From Rudaea sp. (GTDB taxonomy: Bacteria; Pseudomonadota; Gammaproteobacteria; Xanthomonadales; Rhodanobacteraceae): 60,398 bases of DNA. Positions within the stretch are counted from its first letter, which is position 1. Each line of letters opens with the position of its first letter. The translations under genes and the position numbers were made by a program. Under the pieces are notes generated by a model. The model was not told where the DNA came from. It saw nothing but the letters and a program-made list of their open reading frames with translations, and did not search any database. The stretch is from positions 1 through 60,398 of the forward strand of contig JANWJJ010000098.1 in NCBI GenBank assembly GCA_025451955.1, in the 5' to 3' direction. Below are positions 46,459 to 55,768 of this stretch, piece by piece.

Positions 46459-47841
46459 TTAGTGCATTCCGGCTGGCGGCAAACCGCCGCCGCCCATGCC
46501 TTTCATCGCCCCCGACATCTGCCGCATCAGGCCCTTCATGCCGCCTGACGACAGTTTGGACATCATTTTTTCCATCTGCATGTATTGCTTGAGCAGACGA
46601 TTGACGTCGGCCGGCTGGGTCCCGGAACCGCGCGCCACGCGAACCTTGCGCGAGCCATTGAGCAAATCCGGATGGCGGCGTTCCTTCTTGGTCATCGAAT
46701 TGATGATCGCCACCATGCGCTTGACTTCGTTGTCGTTGACGTTCGATTTGACCTTGTCCGGCAAATTGCCGACGCCCGGCAACTTGTCCATGAGCGAAGC
46801 CAGGCCGCCCATGCTCAGCATCTGCTGCAACTGATCGCGCATGTCGCTCATGTCGAAGCGCTTGCCCTTGATGACTTTTTCTGCGAGCTTCTGGGCCTTT
46901 TCGCGGTCGACATTTTGCTCGACCTGCTCGACCAGCGACAGCACATCGCCCATGCCGAGAATGCGCTGGGCGATGCGATCTGGATGGAACGCATCCAAGC
47001 CGTCAGGTTTTTCACTGACGCCGATAAACTTGATCGGCCGCCCGGTAATGTAGCGCACCGACAAGGCCGCACCGCCGCGCGCATCGCCATCGGTCTTGGT
47101 CACGATCACACCCGTCAGCGGCAGCGCTTCCGAGAATGCCTTGGCTGTCGTCGCCGCATCCTGGCCAGTCATCGCATCGACGACGAACAGGGTTTCAATC
47201 GGATCGAGCGCGGCGTGCAGCGCCTTGATCTCGGCCATCATTTCCATATCGATCGCCAGACGTCCGGCGGTATCGACCAGCAGCACATCGGCGAAATTCT
47301 TGCGTGCCGCATCGACTGCAGATTTTGCGATCGCCACCGGATTCTGATCGCCGGAACTCGGATGAAACAGCACATCGACCTGTTCGGCCAGCGTGCGCAA
47401 CTGCTCGATCGCGGCCGGACGATACACATCGCAACTCACGACCATGACTTTTTTCTTCTTGCGATCCTTGAGGAATTTGGCGAGCTTCGCCACCGTGGTG
47501 GTCTTGCCGGCGCCCTGCAAGCCGGCCATCAGCACCACGGCCGGCGGCGGACAATTCAGATTCAGATCGGCATTCGCCGTGCCCATCAGCGCGGTGAGTT
47601 CGTCGCGCACCACTTTCACCAGCGCCTGCCCCGGCGTCAGGCTTTTCAGCACTTCGACGCCCACCGCACGCACCTGCACGCGCTGGATCAGCGCCTGCAC
47701 CACGGGCAGCGCGACATCGGCTTCGAGCAAGGCGATGCGCACTTCGCGCAGGGATTCGCGGATATTCGCCTCGGTCAGGCGCGCACGCCCACGCAGGCGC
47801 TCAATGGTGGTGGACAGGCGTTGGCTCAGCGATTCGAACAT
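46459..47841 (-). CDS. ffh: Signal recognition particle protein Ffh
   Basis: Ffh binds 4.5S RNA and signal sequences and targets proteins to the membrane. The 460-residue GTPase has the N domain, G1 (GLQGAGKTTT), the RPAAIEQLRTLAEQ box, G4 (VTKTDGDARGG) and the methionine-rich M domain (QMLSMGGLASLMDKLPG; GSGTQPADVNRLLKQYMQME). The ATG at 47841 begins MFESLSQRLSTTIERLRG. It is divergent from the cytochrome-assembly gene. Confidence 0.97.
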   Translation of the reverse strand: MFESLSQRLSTTIERLRGRARLTEANIRESLREVRIALLEADVALPVVQALIQRVQVRAVGVEVLKSLTPGQALVKVVRDELTALMGTANADLNLNCPPPAVVLMAGLQGAGKTTTVAKLAKFLKDRKKKKVMVVSCDVYRPAAIEQLRTLAEQVDVLFHPSSGDQNPVAIAKSAVDAARKNFADVLLVDTAGRLAIDMEMMAEIKALHAALDPIETLFVVDAMTGQDAATTAKAFSEALPLTGVIVTKTDGDARGGAALSVRYITGRPIKFIGVSEKPDGLDAFHPDRIAQRILGMGDVLSLVEQVEQNVDREKAQKLAEKVIKGKRFDMSDMRDQLQQMLSMGGLASLMDKLPGVGNLPDKVKSNVNDNEVKRMVAIINSMTKKERRHPDLLNGSRKVRVARGSGTQPADVNRLLKQYMQMEKMMSKLSSGGMKGLMRQMSGAMKGMGGGGLPPAGMH

Positions 47842-47918
47842 GGCAGCGCAGCGAATTTTCGGGGGCGCGAGTATAGCAGCGCCTCGCGCCATCCTCGCCG
47901 CTATGCCACACTTGGACC

Positions 47919-48716
47919 ATGCCGATTCACCTGCTTGCCCCACTCGCCGCCGCGTTGTACCTGTTCGCCGCCGTGCTGCTGGCGTGTCCGCCCATGCAAC
48001 AACGGCGGCTGCCGCGCCTGACGGGTTTCAGCCTGGCCACAGCGGCCGTGCTGATCCACGCCGTGATTTTGATTGGCGTGCATCGCGGCGGCGTCGATCT
48101 GCATTTCTTCGCCGCGCTGTCCCTGGTGGGCGGCTGCATCGCGGCGTTGTGCCTGCTGGTGAATCTGGCGCGACCGGTCGCCACGCTCGGCGTGATTGTG
48201 TTTCCGCTCGCCGCGATCCTGCTGCTCGTCGATGTTTTTCTTGCGCCCGCCACCCAGCCGTTGCCGATCGATTGGCAGATCAAACTGCATGTCGTCTTCG
48301 CCCTGCTCGGCTTCAGCGTGCTCAGCGTCGCCGCGGTGCTGGCGATTTTGCTTGCGCTGCAGGAACGTGCCCTGCGCCGACGCCGCTTCGACGGCCTGGT
48401 GCGCGTCTTGCCGCCGCTCACGCTGACCGAAACCCTTATGTTCCAGTTGATCGGTGCCGGCTTCGTGCTACTGACGCTGACCTTGCTCAGCGGCATCCTG
48501 TTCGTCGATAACCTGTTCGCCCAGCACCTGATCCACAAAACCGTGCTGTCGATTGCTGCCTGGATCGTGTTCGGTGCCTTGCTGTTCGGGCGTTGGCGCT
48601 ACGGCTGGCGCGGCCGCCGCGCGGTGCAATTGACCCTCGCCGGAATGCTGCTGTTGCTACTGGCCTACTTCGGCAGCCGCTTCGTGCTTGAAGTGCTGCT
48701 CAAGCGCGTGCCTTGA
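47919..48716 (+). CDS. Cytochrome c assembly (CcsA/YpjD-type) inner-membrane protein
   Basis: This 265-residue polytopic protein has about eight hydrophobic helices and two conserved histidine regions (IKLHVVFALLGFSVLS and AQHLIHKTVLSIAAWIVFG) that align with the haem-handling histidines of CcsA-like proteins. The usual name is YpjD. Its exact role in proteobacteria is uncertain. It sits divergent from ffh, the usual position of ypjD. Confidence 0.85.
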   Translation: MPIHLLAPLAAALYLFAAVLLACPPMQQRRLPRLTGFSLATAAVLIHAVILIGVHRGGVDLHFFAALSLVGGCIAALCLLVNLARPVATLGVIVFPLAAILLLVDVFLAPATQPLPIDWQIKLHVVFALLGFSVLSVAAVLAILLALQERALRRRRFDGLVRVLPPLTLTETLMFQLIGAGFVLLTLTLLSGILFVDNLFAQHLIHKTVLSIAAWIVFGALLFGRWRYGWRGRRAVQLTLAGMLLLLLAYFGSRFVLEVLLKRVP

Positions 48717-48749
48717 TCGCAGAGGCTGCGCTGTGCAGAATCCGTCACC

Positions 48750-49118
48750 ATGAGTCACGAATCCAGCCACGACGAACGCCGCCGTTTCCATCGATTCAGT
48801 TTCGATGGCACAGTGAAACTGTATTCCGACAAGGTGATGTGGGAAACCAAACTCGTCGACATCTCGCTCAAGGGCGTGCTGATCGAACACCCGATGAACT
48901 GGAACGGCAAGGTCGGCACCAGCTACCGCATGGATATGCGCATCAACAACAGCGTGATCATCAGCATGGGCGTGATCACCGCCCACATCATGCCGCACCG
49001 CGTCGGCTTCCAGTGGCAGAAAATCGACCTCGACAGCTTCGCCCAGCTCAAACGCCTAGTGGAATTGAATCTGGGCGATCCGGCGATCTTGAATCGGGAA
49101 CTGTCGGCGCTGGGCTGA
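48750..49118 (+). CDS. PilZ domain protein (cyclic-di-GMP receptor)
   Basis: The 122-residue protein has the two c-di-GMP motifs, ERRRFHRF (RxxxR, about residues 9-16) and DISLKGVLIEHP (DxSxxG, about residues 37-48), in a single PilZ barrel. It should sense c-di-GMP and control an unknown partner. It lies 33 bp after the cytochrome-assembly gene and may share its transcript. Its stop is 2 bp from the convergent lipoprotein stop. Confidence 0.88.
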   Translation: MSHESSHDERRRFHRFSFDGTVKLYSDKVMWETKLVDISLKGVLIEHPMNWNGKVGTSYRMDMRINNSVIISMGVITAHIMPHRVGFQWQKIDLDSFAQLKRLVELNLGDPAILNRELSALG

Positions 49119-49120
49119 AC

Positions 49121-49567
49121 CTACTTCGCCACGGTCTTGGCGTTAAAGTAATTCTGCGCCCGCGCCGCTTCTTCCGGTTTCGGCTTGTATTCGATCCAGC
49201 CATCCGTTGCTTTGTTCTTGTAACGAATGACGCCATTCTTGACGTCGATGTCGTAAAACGGGAACGCTTCGCGCAAGTTGAAGAACGCCGCCGGTGCAAA
49301 CAGGATGATGTCGGCAGCCAGATGTCCGCCCTTGAATCGGAGGGGCAGAATTCCGTAGAACGGCTCCGAACCGGTTTCGGTTGCGCGGAATTCATAGTTG
49401 CCGAAACTCGTGCCTTTCATGTCTTGGCTGACAGGAAGACTCAATGTTTTATCCTTGAGCGCAAACGTCGTTCCAGAATCCGGCGAGCTGATCGTCGTCA
49501 TCGAAGAGCACGCCGAGATCAACGCCACCAAGCCCGCCAAGCCAATATTTCGTACACGCAAGTTCAT
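49121..49567 (-). CDS. Small lipoprotein, function unknown
   Basis: The 148-residue product has a lipobox (AGLVALISACSS, Cys about residue 20) and a beta-rich body (FGNYEFRATETGSEPFYGIL, HLAADIILFAPAAFFNLREA, FPFYDIDVKNGVIRYK). No family is recognised with confidence. AGGGGAC precedes the ATG. It ends in TAG and is convergent with the PilZ gene. Confidence 0.72.
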   Translation of the reverse strand: MNLRVRNIGLAGLVALISACSSMTTISSPDSGTTFALKDKTLSLPVSQDMKGTSFGNYEFRATETGSEPFYGILPLRFKGGHLAADIILFAPAAFFNLREAFPFYDIDVKNGVIRYKNKATDGWIEYKPKPEEAARAQNYFNAKTVAK

Positions 49568-49635
49568 GTCGTCCCCTGTGTTTGAGTATGCTTACAAAGC
49601 CGTCCACGCGCGGACGACGCGCAATCCTAATAATT

Positions 49636-51018
49636 TCACCGCACAATATCTAGCGCCTCGCTCAGCCGCTCCACTGCGACAATTTCCATTTCTCCAATTT
49701 TATTCTGATTCAATTTGGAATGTTTCGGTGCGTTCGCTTTTGGCACAATGGCCTTGAGAAATCCGTGCGTCGCGGCTTCGCGCAGGCGTTCCTCGCCATT
49801 CGGCACCGGACGGATTTCTCCAGACAGACCCACTTCACCGAAGGCGACGAGTTTGTCCGGCAAAGGCCGGTCGCGGAAACTCGACAGCACTGCCAGCAGC
49901 ACCGGCAGATCGGCCGCGGTTTCCTGCACGCGAATGCCGCCGACAATGTTGACGAACACATCCTGATCGTAAACCGCCGCGCCGCCGTGACGATGCAGCA
50001 CGGCCAGCAACATGGCGAGTCGGTTTTGCTCCAGCCCCAGCGCCACGCGACGTGGATTGCCGAGCGAGGATTGATCCACCAGCGCCTGCACTTCGACCAG
50101 CAGCGGCCGCGTGCCCTCGCGCGTGACCATCACCGCACTGCCTGGCGTCGGGCCAGTGTGTGCGGACAAGAAGATCGCCGACGGATTCGGCACTTCGCGC
50201 AAACCCTTGTCTGACATCGCGAATACGCCGAGCTCGTTGACCGCACCGAAGCGGTTCTTGAACGCGCGCAGTAGGCGGAAGCGCGAACCGACTTCGCCCT
50301 CGAAATACAGCACCGCGTCGACCATGTGCTCAAGCACGCGCGGCCCGGCGATGCCGCCGTCCTTGGTGACGTGGCCGACCAAAAATATACTTGTGCCGGT
50401 TTCCTTGGCGTAGCGCACCAGCCGCGCCGCGGACTCGCGAACCTGCGATACCGAGCCCGGCGCGGCGGTCAGGGTTTCGGTCCAGATGGTCTGGATGGAA
50501 TCAATGACGAGAACGCGAGGGGCATCTTTTTGCGCATTGTCCACAATACGCTCGACGCAGGTTTCGGCCAAACAACGCAAAGGTTCCAGCGCCAGGCCCA
50601 GGCGCTGCGCGCGCGCGGCGATCTGGGCCAGGGATTCCTCGCCGCTTACGTACAAACTCCGCAACCGCTCACCGAGCGCGCCGAGAACTTGCAGCAACAA
50701 AGTGGACTTGCCGATGCCCGGATCGCCACCGACCAACACCACCGAACCTTCGACCATGCCACCGCCGAGGACACGGTCAAGCTCGCCGATGCCGATGCGC
50801 GTGCGCGCCTCGGCCTCAGTCGCGACTTCGGTCAGAGGCACGATTTTCGCCTGCGCCGCACCCGCGTAGCCCGTGCGCTTGACCGCGCCCGGTCGCGCCG
50901 GCTCGATCACAAATTCGCTCAGCGTATTCCACACACCGCAGGCATCGCACTGGCCCTGCCACTTTGTATACTCGGCGCCGCATTGATTGCAGACGTAGGC
51001 AGTTTTGGATTTGGCCAT
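49636..51018 (-). CDS. radA: DNA repair protein RadA
   Basis: RadA is a RecA-like branch-migration helicase. The 460-residue protein has the zinc finger (CNQCGAEYTKWQGQCDACG), Walker A (GGDPGIGKST), the KNRFG motif (AFKNRFGAVNELGVF) and a Lon-like C-terminal domain. The ATG at 51018 is 2 bp after the alr stop, so the two are co-transcribed; the longer frame is antisense or overlapping alr and not used. Confidence 0.96.
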   Translation of the reverse strand: MAKSKTAYVCNQCGAEYTKWQGQCDACGVWNTLSEFVIEPARPGAVKRTGYAGAAQAKIVPLTEVATEAEARTRIGIGELDRVLGGGMVEGSVVLVGGDPGIGKSTLLLQVLGALGERLRSLYVSGEESLAQIAARAQRLGLALEPLRCLAETCVERIVDNAQKDAPRVLVIDSIQTIWTETLTAAPGSVSQVRESAARLVRYAKETGTSIFLVGHVTKDGGIAGPRVLEHMVDAVLYFEGEVGSRFRLLRAFKNRFGAVNELGVFAMSDKGLREVPNPSAIFLSAHTGPTPGSAVMVTREGTRPLLVEVQALVDQSSLGNPRRVALGLEQNRLAMLLAVLHRHGGAAVYDQDVFVNIVGGIRVQETAADLPVLLAVLSSFRDRPLPDKLVAFGEVGLSGEIRPVPNGEERLREAATHGFLKAIVPKANAPKHSKLNQNKIGEMEIVAVERLSEALDIVR

Positions 51019-51020
51019 GA

Positions 51021-52103
51021 TCAGGCGCCACCCTCGACGAACAATACGCGCTTGGTCATGCCGCAGGTCAGATCGTAGGAAATGGTGCCGGCACATGCGG
51101 CGATTTCCTCGACGGGGAGCTCGCGCCCCCACAGCACGACATGATCGCCGACTTTCGCATTCGGCACGGCGCGCAGGTCGATCGTGATCAGATCCATCGA
51201 TACACGCCCGGCGATGGCGGCGCGCACGCCGTTGACGAGCACTGGCGTGCCGGATGGCGCACTGCGTGGATATCCGTCGCCGTAACCGATCGCGGCGACG
51301 CCGACGGGCATGTCTTCCGGGCATTCGTAGCTCGCGGCATAGCCGATCCGTTCGCCGCGTTGTATACAATTTATCGAAATCAACTTTGCGGATAAAGTCA
51401 TCGCCGGCTCGAAACCGAGATCTGCGCCGGATTTGCCGGCGATCACGGACAATCCATAGAGCAGGCCGCCGACGCGCAACCACTGCCCACGCGCCGCAGG
51501 CCAGCCGAGTACGCCGGCGGAATTGACGAGCGAACGAGCGCCGGGCAGATTCACCGTTGTCGCATCGAAGCACGCGATCTGGCGCGCAGTCAGATCGTTG
51601 TCGAATTCATCCGATGCGGCGAAATGCGTCATCAAGGCGATATCCGCATCGATATTCGCCAGCGCACGCAGACGCGCATGGATTTCCGGCGCGCGCTGCA
51701 GCGCGAAACCGAGCCGGTGCATACCGGTGTCGAGTTTCAACCACACGCGCAGATGCCGTGAGTCGCGATCGGCTTCAAGCCAAACGAGTTGTGATTCGTG
51801 ATGGATCACCGCGTCGAGTTGCAGACGGCGGAATTCGGCCAAATCGGCCGGCTCGTCGGGACCGGACAGCACGACGATGCGATTGGAAATTCCCGCCGCG
51901 CGCAGGCGCAGACCGTCGCCGATCGCGGCCACGCCGAAGGCATCGGCATCGCTCAGCGCGCGTGCGACACGCTCCAGTCCATGCCCGTAGCCGTCGGCCT
52001 TGACCACCGCCATCACCTTCGCCCCGCGTGCCAGTTCGCGCACCCGTGCAAGGTTGCGCCGCAACGCGCCGAGATGAATCGTGGCGACCGTGGCACGGCT
52101 CAT
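51021..52103 (-). CDS. alr: Alanine racemase
   Basis: Alr interconverts L- and D-alanine for peptidoglycan. The 360-residue PLP enzyme has the cofactor lysine in VVKADGYGHG (about residue 35), LKLDTGMHRLGF and the second catalytic tyrosine region (RIGYAASYECPED). It sits between dnaB (57 bp) and radA (2 bp) in the common dnaB-alr-radA order. Confidence 0.96.
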   Translation of the reverse strand: MSRATVATIHLGALRRNLARVRELARGAKVMAVVKADGYGHGLERVARALSDADAFGVAAIGDGLRLRAAGISNRIVVLSGPDEPADLAEFRRLQLDAVIHHESQLVWLEADRDSRHLRVWLKLDTGMHRLGFALQRAPEIHARLRALANIDADIALMTHFAASDEFDNDLTARQIACFDATTVNLPGARSLVNSAGVLGWPAARGQWLRVGGLLYGLSVIAGKSGADLGFEPAMTLSAKLISINCIQRGERIGYAASYECPEDMPVGVAAIGYGDGYPRSAPSGTPVLVNGVRAAIAGRVSMDLITIDLRAVPNAKVGDHVVLWGRELPVEEIAACAGTISYDLTCGMTKRVLFVEGGA

Positions 52104-52160
52104 GGCAACGCCTTGAGAGACACGACGTGCAACCGACGAAGCGTTTCTGCGCTGCGTCCG

Positions 52161-53543
52161 CTACTCATAACTCGAATGGTCGGAAGCGAAATTCTCGAAC
52201 TTCGTGAACTGGCCGAGGAAGGTGAGATCGACCACGCCGATCGGGCCATTACGCTGCTTGCCGATGATGATTTCCGCAGTGCCCTTCTTCGCCGAATCCT
52301 TGTCGTAGACTTCATCGCGATAGATGAACAGGATCACGTCGGCGTCCTGCTCGATCGCGCCGGATTCGCGCAGATCGGACATCACCGGGCGCTTGTCGGT
52401 GCGCGATTCGAGCGAACGGTTGAGCTGCGACAGCGCGATCACGGGGATGTTGAGTTCCTTGGCCAGGGTCTTCAGTCCACGCGAAATTTCTGAAATTTCG
52501 GTGGCGCGATTCTCCTTGTTTCCGGGCACCTGCATCAGTTGCAGATAATCGATCACGATCAGGCCCAGATCGTTTTCGCGTTTCAGGCGCCGCGCGCGTG
52601 CGCGCAATTCGCCCGGCGACAAGGCCGGGGTGTCGTCGATAAAGATTTTCGCGTCGGACAACAAGGTGATGGCACTGGTCACGCGCGGCCATTCTTCCTC
52701 TTGAATATCGCCAGTGCGCAGGTGCTGCTGATTGATGCGGCCGAGCGAGGAAATCAGACGGAACGCCAACTGCGACGCCGACATTTCCATCGAAAAAATC
52801 GCGACGGCTTTCTTCGCCTTGATCGCGGCGTATTCGGCGATGTTGACGGCCAACGCGGTTTTCCCCATCGATGGCCGCGCCGCGATGATGATCAGATCCG
52901 AGGGCTGCAAGCCGGCGGTCTTCTCGTCGAGATCATTGAAGCCAGTCGCCAGACCGGTGACCGAGCCTTTGCTCTCGTAACGCTGATGCAGGATCTGAAA
53001 TGCTTCCTTCACCGCCGCGCGCATGGCAACAAAACCCTTGCGCCCGCGCGCGCCGGACTCGGCGATGCGGAACACCTTCTGCTCGGCGCCTTCGAGGATT
53101 TCCTGGGTGCTGCGGCCTTCGGGCTGGAAACCGTCGCCGGCGATTTCGGTGCCGGCATCGATCAATTGCCGCAGCACGGATTTCTCGCGCACGATTTCGG
53201 CGTAAGCGACGATATTCGCCGCGCTGGGCGTGGAATTGGCCAACTGGATCACGTAGCTCGAACCACCGACCAACTCGGCCAGACCCTTGGCATCGAACCA
53301 TTCGCCCAGCGTCACCGCATCGCAAGGCATGTTCTTTTCGGACAGATCGCCGATCGCGCGATAGATCAGACGATGATCCTTGCGATAGAAATCGTCCTCA
53401 GAAAGTTTGTCGGCGATGCGTTCCCAGGCGCGCTCGTCGAGCATCAAGCCGCCAAGTACGGCCTGTTCGGCATCAATCGAATGCGGCGGTACGCGCAGCG
53501 CATCCAGGCGCGAGGGAAAAATCCTGTCGGCGGCTACGGCCAT
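52161..53543 (-). CDS. dnaB: Replicative DNA helicase DnaB
   Basis: DnaB unwinds DNA at the replication fork. The 460-residue protein has the N-terminal collar (PPHSIDAEQAVLGGLMLDER), Walker A (ARPSMGKTAL), Walker B (LIVIDYLQLM) and the arginine-finger region (SQLNRSLESRTDKRPVMSDL). A GAGG site 6 nt before the ATG at 53543 decides this start over a TTG four codons earlier. It ends in TAG, showing that TAG is a genuine stop here. Confidence 0.97.
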   Translation of the reverse strand: MAVAADRIFPSRLDALRVPPHSIDAEQAVLGGLMLDERAWERIADKLSEDDFYRKDHRLIYRAIGDLSEKNMPCDAVTLGEWFDAKGLAELVGGSSYVIQLANSTPSAANIVAYAEIVREKSVLRQLIDAGTEIAGDGFQPEGRSTQEILEGAEQKVFRIAESGARGRKGFVAMRAAVKEAFQILHQRYESKGSVTGLATGFNDLDEKTAGLQPSDLIIIAARPSMGKTALAVNIAEYAAIKAKKAVAIFSMEMSASQLAFRLISSLGRINQQHLRTGDIQEEEWPRVTSAITLLSDAKIFIDDTPALSPGELRARARRLKRENDLGLIVIDYLQLMQVPGNKENRATEISEISRGLKTLAKELNIPVIALSQLNRSLESRTDKRPVMSDLRESGAIEQDADVILFIYRDEVYDKDSAKKGTAEIIIGKQRNGPIGVVDLTFLGQFTKFENFASDHSSYE

Positions 53544-53668
53544 GTAATGCCTCAAAACTTGTCGTCGGAGACGATCATACCGATTCGCGTCTCACCTGCC
53601 GATACGACAAGTCTGTGGATAAGCTGTGAGGCGACGAACGGCGTGGAAGCGGACGCAGCAATACGTGC

Positions 53669-53783
53669 TGTCATTCCAGCAGGGACTGCTGGAATCCAGA
53701 CTGCATGGATGCAATCGTGTCGCAAAGTGATCATTCGCCTTCCTTGGCAACTGGATCCCGGCAATCCATGCCGGGATGACGAG
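53669..53783. repeat. 115-bp inverted-end repeat, copy 1
   Basis: The element begins TGTCATTCCAGC and ends GCCGGGATGACGAG, so its ends are inverted repeats. A second copy of identical length lies at 55610-55724, about 70 percent identical by hand alignment, with the best match at the ends and a diverged centre. It encodes nothing. It looks like a REP/MITE-type interspersed element. Confidence 0.7.
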
Positions 53784-53784
53784 C

Positions 53785-53810
53785 AAAAAAAGAGCGCCTT
53801 GCGGCGCCCT
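53785..53810 (-). terminator. Terminator after rplI
   Basis: On the minus strand GGGCGCC-GCAA-GGCGCTC is followed by TTTTTTT. It lies 26-51 bp after the rplI stop and should end the rpsF-rpsR-rplI transcript. Confidence 0.88.
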
Positions 53811-53835
53811 TCAAGATCATGCGAACGTCACGCAA

Positions 53836-54285
53836 TCATTCGTCGGCGGCGATGACGACTTTTACCGTGGTATGCACGTCGGCGTGCAGGTGCACGTGAA
53901 CTTCAAACTCGCCGGTGTGGCGGATCGGGCCTTCGCCCATCACCACTTCGCTTTTTTCCAGCGGCTTGCCGGCGGCACTGAAGGCTTCGGCGATGTCGCG
54001 CGGACCGATCGAACCGAACAATTTGCCTTCCGGACTGGCGTTGGCCTTGAGCGTGACGGTCGCGCCTTCCAGCGCAACCTTGCGTGCTTCGGCGCCGGAC
54101 ATGATCTGATTGGCCTTGGCCTCGTACTCGGCGCGGCGTTTCTCGAACTCGGCCAAGTTGGTCGCAGTAGCAGCGGTAGCCTTGCCCTGCGGCACCAGAT
54201 AGTTGCGGCCATAGCCCGGCTTGACCTTGACCTTGTCGCCAAGATTGCCGAGGTTTTTCACTTTCTGTAAAAGTATCAATTCCAC
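53836..54285 (-). CDS. rplI: 50S ribosomal protein L9
   Basis: L9 binds 23S rRNA and bridges to the next ribosome. The 149-residue protein starts with a GTG codon at 54285: GGAG lies 6 nt upstream and the next residues [20 protein letters not shown] match the family exactly, so a TTG start four codons earlier is rejected. The N-domain, long connecting helix and C-domain are complete. Confidence 0.96.
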   Translation of the reverse strand: MELILLQKVKNLGNLGDKVKVKPGYGRNYLVPQGKATAATATNLAEFEKRRAEYEAKANQIMSGAEARKVALEGATVTLKANASPEGKLFGSIGPRDIAEAFSAAGKPLEKSEVVMGEGPIRHTGEFEVHVHLHADVHTTVKVVIAADE

Positions 54286-54364
54286 GATGTGCTCCAATTC
54301 GTTAGCGCCGCAGCAATGAAAATCGCGGCGCAGCTGACCTCAGGTGTCCGAGGAGTGGGGTTTC

Positions 54365-54595
54365 TCAATGCGTATGGCTGTCGCAATACGGCAGCAAGGA
54401 CAGAAAACGCGCGCGCTGGATCGCCTGGGTCAATTCGCGCTGGTAACGCGCCTTGGTGCCGGTGATGCGGCTGGGCACGATCTTGCCGGTTTCGCTGATG
54501 TACTGACGCAGGGTGTTGAGATCTTTGTAATCGATCTCGGTGACGCCTTCGGCGGTAAAACGGCAGAACTTCTTGCGACGGAAAAATTTGGACAT
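54365..54595 (-). CDS. rpsR: 30S ribosomal protein S18
   Basis: S18 pairs with S6 in the 30S platform. The 76-residue protein begins [20 protein letters not shown] and contains [20 protein letters not shown] and [20 protein letters not shown], as expected. AGGAG precedes the start. It lies 14 bp after rpsF. Confidence 0.97.
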   Translation of the reverse strand: MSKFFRRKKFCRFTAEGVTEIDYKDLNTLRQYISETGKIVPSRITGTKARYQRELTQAIQRARFLSLLPYCDSHTH

Positions 54596-54609
54596 GATGG
54601 GCTCCTGGC

Positions 54610-55047
54610 TTATTCGGCAGATTCGACACGCGGCGGACGTGGTTCGCGCGGTTCGCGTTCGCGCCGCGGTTCGTCGTCCATGTTGAAGCCGAAGCCTTCG
54701 TCGTCACGGCGGCGACTGCCCTTCTCGTCCTTGTTCTTGAGGATGAAGGATTGATCGGTCACCGGACCGTCACGCACGATGATGAGATGACGCAGTACCG
54801 CGTCGTTGAAGCGGAAACCGGCTTGCAGTTCCTTGAGCACGTCCTGGCCGCACTCGATATTCATCAGCACGTAATGGGCCTTGGCGAGATTCGCGATCGG
54901 ATAGGCCAGTTGGCGGCGGCCCCAGTCTTCCAGACGGTGAATCTTGCCCTTGCCGCCTTCGATCAGCGTCTTGTAACGCTCGATCATCGCCGGCACTTGC
55001 TCGCTCTGGTCAGGGTGGACCATGAACACGACTTCGTAATGACGCAT
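54610..55047 (-). CDS. rpsF: 30S ribosomal protein S6
   Basis: S6 binds the central domain of 16S rRNA with S18. The product is 145 residues: the normal fold ([40 protein letters not shown]) plus an acidic/basic low-complexity tail ending [15 protein letters not shown], longer than the E. coli protein and of a kind common in this group. AAGGAG supports the ATG at 55047. It starts the rpsF-rpsR-rplI operon. Confidence 0.96.
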   Translation of the reverse strand: MRHYEVVFMVHPDQSEQVPAMIERYKTLIEGGKGKIHRLEDWGRRQLAYPIANLAKAHYVLMNIECGQDVLKELQAGFRFNDAVLRHLIIVRDGPVTDQSFILKNKDEKGSRRRDDEGFGFNMDDEPRREREPREPRPPRVESAE

Positions 55048-55204
55048 ATTGTCTCCTTGTGGATGTCGCGGCGGGGAATTCCGCCGCAACAGCCTCCCGC
55101 AGTGCGGTGAGGCAAGACCTTCGCGACACGATGGCCTGATCGAAGGGGCGCGAATTGTAGTGGAATCAGGAGATTGGCGCAACGAGCGTGCGCGAACCGC
55201 GGCT

Positions 55205-55540
55205 TCAGGCCGCCGGATCGACAGTAAAACTCTCGCCGCAGCCGCACTCGCCGGTGACGTTGGGATTGCGGAAGACGAAGGCGGCGTTCAGGCCATCGCG
55301 GGCGAAATCGATTTGCGTGCCATCGACGAAAGGCAAACTTTTGGCGTCGACGACGAGCTTGATGCCGTCCTGCTCGATTACACGGTCGTCACTATCGACG
55401 CGATCTGCAATATCGACGGTATACGCATAACCGGAACAACCCGTTTTGCGCACGCCGAAGCGCACGCCGGCAGCAGCGGGCCGCTCCGCGAGAAAGTTTT
55501 GCATGCGCTGGCGCGCCGCTGGAGTGAGTTGGATATTCAT
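55205..55540 (-). CDS. iscA: Iron-sulfur cluster assembly protein IscA
   Basis: The 111-residue A-type carrier takes Fe-S clusters from a scaffold to target proteins. The three ligand cysteines are visible: Cys35 in [12 protein letters not shown] and the pair in GECGCGESF near the C-terminus. [20 protein letters not shown] is closer to IscA than to ErpA or SufA. It is alone, 157 bp upstream of rpsF on the same strand and divergent from the repeat copy and asnS. Confidence 0.9.
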   Translation of the reverse strand: MNIQLTPAARQRMQNFLAERPAAAGVRFGVRKTGCSGYAYTVDIADRVDSDDRVIEQDGIKLVVDAKSLPFVDGTQIDFARDGLNAAFVFRNPNVTGECGCGESFTVDPAA

Positions 55541-55609
55541 GGCTTCATTCTAACAGGCTATACCAATCAGGAACCTTGGCCCAGGTTCCGTTATCATCTC
55601 GTCTTGTCC

Positions 55610-55724
55610 TGTCATCCCGGCGTGGACTGCCGGGATCCAGACTGCAAGGATGCGATGCTGCGCCAGTTCTTGGCGTTGCCATCCGTGGCTACTGGATTCT
55701 GGCACTCCCTGCCGGAATGACGAG
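55610..55724. repeat. 115-bp inverted-end repeat, copy 2
   Basis: It begins TGTCATCCCGGC and ends GCCGGAATGACGAG, with a second internal inverted pair (CCGGC/GCCGG) near the left end. It has the same length as copy 1 at 53669-53783 and sits just before the asnS promoter region. The two copies bracket the rplI-rpsR-rpsF-iscA block. Confidence 0.7.
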
Positions 55725-55768
55725 AATAATTATCTACGATGTGCGGAAGAACCCAGGAGTTTCAAGGT

